A DNA stretch of 62,807 nt from Phocaeicola intestinalis (GTDB lineage Bacteria > Bacteroidota > Bacteroidia > Bacteroidales > Bacteroidaceae): positions 1 to 62,807 of the forward strand of contig NZ_JACSPP010000008.1 of NCBI RefSeq assembly GCF_014837065.1, read 5' to 3'. Every line of letters begins with the position of its first letter. Positions within the stretch are counted from its first letter, which is position 1. Made by a program: the position numbers and the translations under genes. Of the stretch, positions 26,631 to 33,794 are shown piece by piece. The notes below the pieces were generated by a model. That model worked only from the letters and a program-made list of their open reading frames with translations, was not told where the DNA came from and did no database searches.

Positions 26631-26661
26631 CAGATAAAAAACACCTGAAAATAATTTGTTC

Positions 26662-28998
26662 ATGAAGCGGTATTTATTACTAATTTTATTATGTGTTTAT
26701 TCGATATGCCGGATAATGGCGCAGGATATAATTTCAGGGAAGGTGGTAGATGAAAATAGAAATCCGTTGCCTTATGTGAGCGTTGTCCTTCAACATGTAC
26801 AAGATTCGTCGTATGTCTGTGGAGTCACCTCGGATGCGGAAGGGTTGTTCCGTTTACCGGTTCAGTCGGATAGGGAATATGCGTTATTGGTATCTTATAT
26901 CGGTTATGTTACCGTCCGTAAGGCTTGCAGGGCGGGTAATGTCGGGACAATCGTTATGAAAAAAGACGTTACGATGCTGGAGGAAGTGAATGTCATCGCT
27001 TCAAGAATCCGCCACAATGCGAATGGCTATACCGTCAATCTCCGTTCTTCGGATATAGTGAAAGGCAAGCAGTCTGCCGATGCTTTGGCATTTCTTCCAG
27101 GGATAACCAAAGAAGATAACAGTTATAAAATCAACGGGCTTCCTGTAAGTGAGATTTATGTGGACGGTATAAAACTTGCCAATATGGATGAACTGAAAAA
27201 TCTCCCGGCGGATATGATTGAGCGGGTGAAAGTGAACTATCTGGCAGGGAGCAATCAGAATGCGGCTTTGACAGGAGGAACGATTGATATTTCCCTCCGC
27301 CAGCCGCCACAAGGAGGATATTACGGCTCTCTGAGCGGAAGAGCGACATTTTATCCCGACTACGGATTCAGTAATGAGAACGTAGGCGGTGTCATCCGTT
27401 ACCGTTATAAGAATCTGAATGTTTATGATAACCTTTCCTTGAATTTCAACCAGCCGGAAGAGACTGCCGACCAAGCTGTATGGAACCAGTCAACCGGTTT
27501 GCGTACGCAAATCAATGAGGAAACAAAATACCGGGGACACAACATCAACAACCGTTTAAGCCTTACCCAACAGATAAACGGGAACCACTCTCTTGGCGCC
27601 AGCTACTATGTGGCGACAAACCGGCTTAAGGCATCTTCACTTACCATTGGCAGCCAGGAAAACGCCATCCGCCCGGCTATCGAAAGTAAAGACAATTACC
27701 TTGATCAGGAAGCGACCTTAAAACATACTGCCAAACTTAGCCGGAGAGGAACAACACTGGATATAACAGGCGACTATTTTAACCGCCAGTCGGATAACCG
27801 TACAGGCTATTCGTATGGCGACAACACATCAGATGTGTCGGAGGATGAATCTTCACTGGATATGTATAAACTTTCGGTTGACGTGACCGACCCTCGCAGC
27901 CAGAAGCTGGTATGGAAATATGGTGCGTCCGTGCACTATATTGTCTCTGATTATCATCCTGCTATCGGTGTTTCTAATCAAACAGACCGTTTCCAGACAA
28001 GCCAAACCGCAACAACGACAAAAGGGCTGACTCCGTTGGCGTATGTGTCTGCCATGGGGCAAATCTGGAAAATCAATTACAGCATAGGCGTAAACTGGCA
28101 ATTGAATGAAATCAAATATAAAACGTCGGATGATGGAATAGAGTCATCGGATACACAATGGGGGATTAATCCGACCGTACAACTGATGATGCCGTTGGAT
28201 AAGAAAGGCGAGTATATGCTGATGCTGAATTATAAGCGTACCCTTGATGACATCCCGTATGCGGCGATTTCATCTACGGTCCGTTGGAGTGACCCATACA
28301 ATTATACGGTTGGCAATCCCGACTTGAAAGCCCCTACGGCGGATATGCTTATCGCCGGTGCCTCTTTGTTCCGCAATTTGCTGAACCTGACAGCGGTGTA
28401 TTCGCATACGAAGGGCAACATTTATTGGGAAACCAGGCAAAGTACGGGTGCTTCCGATGTGTTTTACACCATTCCGGTGAATCTTCCATCGGCAGATTTC
28501 TATGGCATAGGAGTGGAACTGAATCTGAATCCGGTCAAGCCGTGGAGGATGAAAGCCTCCGGTCGTCTGGAAATCCATCCGGAAGATGTTACATTAGACG
28601 GCATCTACTATGGGAAAACAAGACTTCGCCAGTATTATGCCATATACAACACCTTTGCCTTCAATCACGGCTGGGGCGGCATGTTGAACCTGATATGCGA
28701 GCCGACTTTCAAGACCTACGACCGTACTTACCATACTATCTATAATATCGGCGGGCAGGTTTATAAAACGATGTGTAAGGATAAGCTGCAATTGACTTTC
28801 ATGTTCAATGCTCTTGGCGACCGCCGCAAATATGACCGCTATGCCAACGGCAATAAGGTGACCTACGATTTTACTACACCTGTGCAGTATGTAGGCTTTT
28901 CGCTTATATGGAGATTTTCAGGAGGCAAGCAGGTGAATATAAATGCGATAGAAAGCGGTTCGCAGAACTTTAAGGAAATAAAGGACGTTACTAGATAG
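26662..28998 (+). CDS. TonB-dependent receptor-like outer membrane beta-barrel protein
   Basis: A 778-residue outer-membrane protein. Signal peptide (MKRYLLLILLCVYSICRIMA), CarboxypepD_reg-like domain (about 22-100: ISGKVVDENRNPLPYVSVVL), plug-like region (ADALAFLPGITKEDNSYKIN...VDGIKL), then a large beta barrel (outer_membrane_beta_barrel/OMP_b-brl_3 type). ATG 26662 is chosen over TTG 26656. In related genomes such receptors sit in radical-SAM peptide loci with C39 exporters, as here. It appears intact while its neighbours are truncated. The ligand is unknown. Confidence 0.88.
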   Translation: MKRYLLLILLCVYSICRIMAQDIISGKVVDENRNPLPYVSVVLQHVQDSSYVCGVTSDAEGLFRLPVQSDREYALLVSYIGYVTVRKACRAGNVGTIVMKKDVTMLEEVNVIASRIRHNANGYTVNLRSSDIVKGKQSADALAFLPGITKEDNSYKINGLPVSEIYVDGIKLANMDELKNLPADMIERVKVNYLAGSNQNAALTGGTIDISLRQPPQGGYYGSLSGRATFYPDYGFSNENVGGVIRYRYKNLNVYDNLSLNFNQPEETADQAVWNQSTGLRTQINEETKYRGHNINNRLSLTQQINGNHSLGASYYVATNRLKASSLTIGSQENAIRPAIESKDNYLDQEATLKHTAKLSRRGTTLDITGDYFNRQSDNRTGYSYGDNTSDVSEDESSLDMYKLSVDVTDPRSQKLVWKYGASVHYIVSDYHPAIGVSNQTDRFQTSQTATTTKGLTPLAYVSAMGQIWKINYSIGVNWQLNEIKYKTSDDGIESSDTQWGINPTVQLMMPLDKKGEYMLMLNYKRTLDDIPYAAISSTVRWSDPYNYTVGNPDLKAPTADMLIAGASLFRNLLNLTAVYSHTKGNIYWETRQSTGASDVFYTIPVNLPSADFYGIGVELNLNPVKPWRMKASGRLEIHPEDVTLDGIYYGKTRLRQYYAIYNTFAFNHGWGGMLNLICEPTFKTYDRTYHTIYNIGGQVYKTMCKDKLQLTFMFNALGDRRKYDRYANGNKVTYDFTTPVQYVGFSLIWRFSGGKQVNINAIESGSQNFKEIKDVTR

Positions 28999-29006
28999 AT
29001 AGGGTA

Positions 29007-29651
29007 ATGGTTCGGTTTCACTTTATAAAACAACACGATGCCATGCAATGTGGAGTAGCATGCCTCCAAATGATTTGTAGGTATTATAAAAAGATATATT
29101 CCACTGATACATTGCATCAATATTGTTTTGCAACCAATGAAGGCGTATCTTTATTGGGTATCAGTGATGCTGCCAAGAAATTAGGGTTACGAACTGTTTG
29201 TGGACGTATTACAGTTAATCAGTTGAATGCTTCATCACTCCCATGCATCCTCCACTGGAACCAGAACCATTTCGTGGTATTATATAAAATAAGGAGAGGA
29301 AAAACCTTCTACATCGCCGACCCGGGCAAAGGGAAAATCAGATATACCAAGGAAGAATTCAAGAGCCATTGGATAAGCACCACCTCGCAAGGGGAGGAAA
29401 AAGGGGTAGCCATGTTTTTGGAGCCTACCCCGGAGTTCGGCAGACTAAAAGGGGAAGAGGCGGAAGGCATACACTCATTCCGCTTCCTGATGGGCTACCT
29501 GAAGCAATACCGCCGGTGCTTCGTGCAGATTGCCTTGGGGCTGCTGGTTGGGAGCCTGCTGCAGCTCATCCTGCCTTTCCTTACGCAAGCGATCGTGGAC
29601 TTGGGCATCAAGCACCAAGATATCAAGTTAATTTTAGGGACTAGGTACTAG
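29007..29651 (+). pseudogene. truncated C39-peptidase ABC exporter (PCAT)
   Basis: The first 210 residues are those of a peptidase-containing ABC transporter that cleaves GG leader peptides: catalytic C15 in QHDAMQCGVACLQ, H88 in NQNHFVVLY and D105 in YIADPGKG. The transmembrane domain begins (FVQIALGLLVGSLLQLILPF) and then stops. The final codons GTRY and the stop lie inside a GGGACTAGG repeat (29637-29748). The remaining helices and the ATPase domain, roughly 500 residues, are absent downstream. The peptidase fold may survive, but export cannot. Confidence 0.88.
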
Positions 29652-29748
29652 TTGACTAGGGACTAGGGACTAGGTTTTAAATAGCTTTGTCAGCGGAAAC
29701 CTTAGTATTTGAAACCTAGTCAACTAGTCCCCTAGTCCCTAGTCACCT
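29637..29748. repeat. GGGACTAGG-type inverted repeat, copy 1
   Basis: Left arm 29637-29683 is built from GGGACTAGG/TGACTAGG units and the right arm 29706-29748 from their complements. The short loop contains GTCAGCGGAAACC. It provides the stop codon of the truncated exporter. The same family, with a related loop, lies at 33681-33785. Confidence 0.87.
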
Positions 29749-29785
29749 AAAAAACTTAAAAACTCAAAAACTTAAAAACTCAAAA
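29748..29785. repeat. AACTTAAAAACTC-type repeat
   Basis: Three AAAACTTAAAAACTCA-like units directly follow the GGGACTAGG repeat and end 1 bp before the ATG at 29787, as at 2831-2946. They form the A-rich leader of the next small gene. Confidence 0.85.
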
Positions 29786-29786
29786 C

Positions 29787-29981
29787 ATGACCGACAAACG
29801 CATTGAACTCCGCTCGGAAAAGGTACGCCGCATTGTGGGTACCATTCCTCCGGCATTGGTACGCTGGAACATCACTGTATTGATTGTCATTCTGTTCGTT
29901 CTGATTGCGGTAGTATGCTGCATACCTTATCCCTACGGGGAAGGAGAAAGCATCCTGCGGCATATACTCGGTTGCTTATAA
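29787..29981 (+). CDS. small membrane protein resembling a HlyD N-terminal anchor
   Basis: A 64-residue protein: a basic N-terminus (MTDKRIELRSEKVRRIVGTIPPALVRW, split here for length), one transmembrane helix (about 29-49) and a short tail GEGESILRHILGCL. The segment IELRSEKV..I.G.IPP..VRW is what I know from the N-termini of HlyD-type adaptors encoded after C39 exporters in Bacteroidales. It could be a remnant of that adaptor, matching the truncated exporter upstream, or a genuine short protein. No further HlyD sequence follows. Confidence 0.6.
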   Translation: MTDKRIELRSEKVRRIVGTIPPALVRWNITVLIVILFVLIAVVCCIPYPYGEGESILRHILGCL

Positions 29982-30205
29982 GCCATTTCAGGAAGGAAAG
30001 GAAATATCAACAGAAATACTTGCTTTTATAGAATAACCCAAGCATGATGTTTCAATTCTTTTTCTCTATGTTACATCCAATAAACCCCATGTAACAAATG
30101 CATACATTATGCTTCCTTGTGTACTAAATGTACTTGGTTTCCTTCAGTGTATTTACGTATTTGTTATATATTTGCGGTATCAATCACCAATAAAACTTAT
30201 CTATT

Positions 30206-30604
30206 ATGGAAAATCATAACATTCATAACATTTTATTCTGCTTTCATCTGTGCATACTGATAGGTGCCCTATTGCCTATCCCGTTCGGCAACATCTTACT
30301 TCCCTGGTTCTACTGGCTGTATAAAGGCGGCAGAAAGAACAGAGAAATATCAGAACAAGCATGCAGGGCATTGAATTTCCAATTCCTGTGCGGATGTCTC
30401 GTTTTCGTTTATGCCATCATTGCCTGGACGAGCTTCATCAATATGATGGCAAGCGGGAATAAGCCCGATTATGCCTGGCTGGCACCCATCGTATGTTTCT
30501 ACACCGCTGCAAGCGTGTTGTATCCTTTCTTCATTCTGGTTTATATGAACATCACTAGAAAAAGCAGACAGTTTTATCCGAAAACAATCTATTTGTTCAA
30601 ATAA
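30206..30604 (+). CDS. DUF4870-like small membrane protein
   Basis: A 132-residue protein with three or four helices. An N-terminal FHLCILIGALLPIPFGNILLPWFYWLYKGGRK segment (described in parts) and the EISEQACRALNFQ motif resemble DUF4870 proteins. Function unknown. Promoter element TATATTTG at 30167-30174 leaves a leader of about 25 nt. The 224-bp upstream gap (29982-30205) has no other gene. Confidence 0.75.
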   Translation: MENHNIHNILFCFHLCILIGALLPIPFGNILLPWFYWLYKGGRKNREISEQACRALNFQFLCGCLVFVYAIIAWTSFINMMASGNKPDYAWLAPIVCFYTAASVLYPFFILVYMNITRKSRQFYPKTIYLFK

Positions 30605-30668
30605 CCGGCTGATGACCAGATAATGAAAGATTTCTGACTAGAGCCTGCTACAAATCCACGGGAATGTC

Positions 30669-30676
30669 TATCTTTG
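30669..30676 (+). promoter_or_regulatory. minus-7 element that decides the kinase start
   Basis: TATCTTTG overlaps the codons after an upstream in-frame ATG (30664). Transcription should begin near 30683, so translation must start at 30694 or 30700. Confidence 0.6.
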
Positions 30677-30693
30677 CAAAAAAACGTGCGACA

Positions 30694-31803
30694 ATGAACA
30701 TGACCGAACTGCAAAATGTTACCTCCCGATTTCCTCAGATAAAAGAGATAAAGGGCATCCAGGCTTTACAATCCGGACTGATTAACCGGACTTACCTTGT
30801 CGAGACAAATGGTCCGGACAACTATATCCTTCAGCAAATCAACCACCACGTATTCACCAATGTGGAATTGCTGCAACACAACATCGAATGTGTGACCCGG
30901 CATATCCGAGCCAAACTGATAGCACGCGGAGAACCGGACATCGAACGGAAAGTATTGCATTTCCTGCCTACCACGGAAGGAAAGACCTATCACTTCGACG
31001 GGACGCACTACTGGCGAACCTGTGTGTATATCCGCGATTCGTACACACAAACCAAGGTGACACCGGATACTGCCTATCTGGTAGGGTTGAAATTCGGAGA
31101 GTTCGAAGCGATGCTTGCCGACCTGCCAGAGAAGCTGGAAGAAACCATCCCCGACTTCCACAATATGGAATTCCGGATGCAGCAGTTAAGAGAAGCCATA
31201 AGAACGGACCAGGCAGGACGGAAGGGAAAAGTGCAGGATTTGATAGACGCACTGGAACGGGATGCCGATGACATGTGTGCCGCCGAACGGCTGTACCGTG
31301 CCGGCAAATTGCCTAAACGGATTTGCCATTGCGATACGAAGGTAAGCAATATGCTGTTCGATGCGGAAGGCAAGGTGCTCTGCATCATCGACCTGGACAC
31401 GGTGATGCCCTCATTCGTGTTTTCCGACTTCGGCGACTTCCTGCGCACTGCCGCCAGCACGGCTGCCGAAGATGAACCAGACACGGAGAAAATACATTTC
31501 AACATGAATATTTTCCGGACTTTCACCCGCGGATATCTTGAATCGGCAAGCGCATTCCTCACACCGCTCGAAATAGAAATGCTGCCCTATGCCGTCCGCC
31601 TCTTCCCCTATATGCAGGCGGTACGGTTCCTGACCGATTACCTCAACGGGGACACGTATTACCAAACTGCCTGTCCTGAACACAATTACGTCCGCACACG
31701 GGCGCAATACAAGCTGTACCAAGAAACATGCAAGGCTGTTCCCGATATGCAACAATACATCTCACAGCAAATGAAAAACCCTTTAAGAGAAAACGCAGAT
31801 TAA
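30694..31803 (+). CDS. aminoglycoside phosphotransferase/choline kinase-fold kinase
   Basis: A 369-residue APH-fold kinase. Signs: an N-lobe with GLINRTYLVET and YILQQIN (Lys/Gln strand), the catalytic loop RICHCDTKVSNMLFD (Brenner-type H-x-D-x-x-x-x-N) and the metal-binding CIIDLDTVMPSF. The family phosphorylates small molecules such as choline, ethanolamine, homoserine or sugars. In Bacteroidales such genes often sit beside NDP-sugar or N-acetylhexosamine enzymes, and here a GH109 gene follows, so an N-acetylhexosamine kinase role is possible but unproven. The last residues (ENAD) and stop are encoded by the AACGCAGATTAA repeat arm. Confidence 0.85.
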   Translation: MNMTELQNVTSRFPQIKEIKGIQALQSGLINRTYLVETNGPDNYILQQINHHVFTNVELLQHNIECVTRHIRAKLIARGEPDIERKVLHFLPTTEGKTYHFDGTHYWRTCVYIRDSYTQTKVTPDTAYLVGLKFGEFEAMLADLPEKLEETIPDFHNMEFRMQQLREAIRTDQAGRKGKVQDLIDALERDADDMCAAERLYRAGKLPKRICHCDTKVSNMLFDAEGKVLCIIDLDTVMPSFVFSDFGDFLRTAASTAAEDEPDTEKIHFNMNIFRTFTRGYLESASAFLTPLEIEMLPYAVRLFPYMQAVRFLTDYLNGDTYYQTACPEHNYVRTRAQYKLYQETCKAVPDMQQYISQQMKNPLRENAD

Positions 31804-32125
31804 CACGGATTTTCGCAGATTATTTTTACAGACTATTATCAGACTTAGAAGCTGTTTTGAATTTCTCCAAAAAGTTTTTCTTGGCTTGATGTATCCGTTT
31901 TCGTGTGTGCTTTGGGCGATTTTTTGGTCCTTTCCGCTCCTGTTCTTCGTCAGATAGCCCGCTATCTTCCTCATCACAGAAGCGAAAATGCCTCAAAAAC
32001 TCATCCCAAAATCATCGCACGATAAATTCAAAACAGCTTCTTACGATTTGATTTCAGCCGCATTTCTCAAATCGACTGATTGCAAAGCATTCAAATCTGC
32101 GTCAATCCGCGAAAATCTGCGTTTC
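31793..32125. repeat. AACGCAGATT inverted repeat interrupted by a MITE
   Basis: The left arm starts at about 31793 (AAACGCAGATTAACACGGAT) and the right arm ends at about 32125 (complement of AAACGCAGATTTTCGCGGAT). The loop has been enlarged by the 193-bp element at 31848-32040. Together they fill the 363-bp gene-free gap between the kinase and GH109 genes. An uninterrupted relative lies at 54545-54611. Confidence 0.78.
31848..32040 (-). mobile_element. 193-bp MITE-like element, copy 1
   Basis: Perfect 17-bp terminal inverted repeats (GAAGCTGTTTTGAATTT) bound the element, and the flanking TTA (31845-31847 and 32041-32043) is a 3-bp target duplication. It is too small for a transposase. One frame can be read as ..DSGLSDEEQERKGPKNRP.. 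but has no proper start. It is an inverted copy of 58420-58612 with four substitutions and two 1-bp indels. The TNA-type duplication suggests mobilisation by an IS5-like transposase, which is inferred. Confidence 0.85.
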
Positions 32126-32166
32126 AAACAAAAACATCCATTATAAAAACCATAAACAAAAGAAGT

Positions 32167-33687
32167 ATGAAAACCATCCAAACATTGGCTTTAGGGCTGT
32201 GTTTAGCCCTTGGAGCTTGTACTACACAACCCGACTCGACAGTGCAGACAAACGATAAAGGCACACAGTGGGAATGGAAACAAGGAACCATCGTAGTAAA
32301 AACGCCCGAACGCCCAGCGGGACAGAAAAGTGTATTGGGGCTTGCCCTTCCCAAAATGGAAGTGGTACGTGTAGGATTCGTAGGGTTAGGCATGCGAGGT
32401 CCGGGAGCCGTGGAACGCTTCACCTACATTCCGGGTACACAGATTGTAGCCTTGTGCGACTATGAACAGGAGCGTGCCGAAGCCTGCCAGAAATTGTTGC
32501 AGAAAGCTTCGCTGCCCAAAGCCGCCATCTACTCCGGCGAGAAAGGATACGAAGAGTTGTGCAAACGCGATGACATCGACTTAGTGTACATCGCCGCCGA
32601 CTGGCTACACCACTTCCCCATCGCCAAATGCGCACTGGAGAACGGCAAGAACGTAGCTATCGAAGTACCTTCGGCTATGAACCTGAAAGAATGCTGGGAA
32701 CTGATTGACCTGAGCGAAAAGAACCGCAAGCACTGCATGATTCTGGAGAACTGCTGCTACGACTGGTTCGAGATGAACACGTTGAACATGGCGCAACAAG
32801 GCGTGTTCGGCGAAATTATCCGTGCACAAGGAGCTTACATCCACAACTTGAACGAATTTTGGGACCACTACTGGAAGAACGGCGAGGACGACAAGCTGGG
32901 CTGGCGGCTGGACTACAACATGCGACACCGCGGTGACGTATATGCTACCCATGGCTTAGGTCCCGTGGCACAAGCCTTGAACATCCACCGGGGCGACCGC
33001 ATGGAGACGCTGGTAGCGATGGACACCAAGTCGGTAGTAGGCAAGGCACTGGTAGAAGCACGCACCGATTCCGCCTGCACGAATTTCCGCAACGGCGACC
33101 ATACCACCACCCTTATCCGCACAGCAAACGGCAAGGTGATTGAAATCCAGCACGATGTAATGACACCCCAGCCTTACAGCCGCCTGTACCAGCTGACCGG
33201 CACGAAAGGATTCGCCAACAAATATCCGGTAGAAGGCTATGCGCTCGACAGCGAACAGCTTTCGGCTTCGGGCGTACAGCCGAAAGTGGACGACCTCAGC
33301 GCACACGGCTTCCTTCCGAAAGCTGAGCAAGAAGCCTTGGTAGCCAAATACCAGCACCCGATCCTGAAGAAATATGGCGAGATGGCAAAAGAAGTAGGCG
33401 GACATGGAGGTATGGACTTCATTATGGACAGCCGTTTAGTATATTGCCTGCAGAACGGATTGCCGCTGGACATGGACGTGTACGACCTTGCCGAATGGTG
33501 CTGCCTTGCCGAACTGGGCGAACTGTCGATGGACAATGGCTGCGCACCGGTAGCTTTCCCCGACTTCACCCGCGGTGAATGGAACGTGATAAAAGGATAC
33601 AAGCATGCCTATGCCTCTCCCGAAGAGGAAGCTGCCACACTGGAAAAAGCCAAGGCATTCACGGCAAAACTGAAATCAGGTAACTAG
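32167..33687 (+). CDS. GH109-like Gfo/Idh/MocA lipoprotein (alpha-N-acetylgalactosaminidase family)
   Basis: A 506-residue NAD-dependent glycosidase-type protein of the Gfo/Idh/MocA fold. The N-terminus is a lipoprotein signal (MKTIQTLALGLCLALGAC, lipobox Cys18), so surface or periplasmic. The Rossmann motif VRVGFVGLGMRGPGAVERF, EVPSAMNLKECWELID, CMILENCCYDWFEM and the conserved GGHGGMDFIMDSRLVY are features I know from GH109 enzymes acting on alpha-GalNAc by NAD-assisted elimination/hydration. Start 32167 is chosen for the lipobox. The stop codon lies in the CTAGG repeat that follows. Confidence 0.88.
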   Translation: MKTIQTLALGLCLALGACTTQPDSTVQTNDKGTQWEWKQGTIVVKTPERPAGQKSVLGLALPKMEVVRVGFVGLGMRGPGAVERFTYIPGTQIVALCDYEQERAEACQKLLQKASLPKAAIYSGEKGYEELCKRDDIDLVYIAADWLHHFPIAKCALENGKNVAIEVPSAMNLKECWELIDLSEKNRKHCMILENCCYDWFEMNTLNMAQQGVFGEIIRAQGAYIHNLNEFWDHYWKNGEDDKLGWRLDYNMRHRGDVYATHGLGPVAQALNIHRGDRMETLVAMDTKSVVGKALVEARTDSACTNFRNGDHTTTLIRTANGKVIEIQHDVMTPQPYSRLYQLTGTKGFANKYPVEGYALDSEQLSASGVQPKVDDLSAHGFLPKAEQEALVAKYQHPILKKYGEMAKEVGGHGGMDFIMDSRLVYCLQNGLPLDMDVYDLAEWCCLAELGELSMDNGCAPVAFPDFTRGEWNVIKGYKHAYASPEEEAATLEKAKAFTAKLKSGN

Positions 33688-33785
33688 GTAACCAGGGACT
33701 AGGCGACTAGGTTTCAAATAGTCCTGCTGATGTAAACCAAGCTATTCAGAACCTAGTGCCTAGTACCTAGTACCTTGTCACCTAA
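33681..33785. repeat. GGGACTAGG-type inverted repeat, copy 2
   Basis: Left arm 33681-33720 (AACTAGGTAACC..GGGACTAGG) and right arm 33743-33785 (CCTAGTGCCTAGTACC) lie between two convergent genes. The loop (AAATAGTCCTGCTGATGTAAACC) is related to that of copy 1 at 29637. It encodes the final codon and stop of the GH109 gene. Confidence 0.85.
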
Positions 33786-33794
33786 TACCTTTCG

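Noticed and set aside
31783..31977. Similar short ORFs here and at 58498-58749 (shared TKNRSxKDQKIAQSTHEN)
   Set aside because: Both are read from the MITE copies and start or end outside them; the shared peptide reflects the DNA repeat, not a gene.
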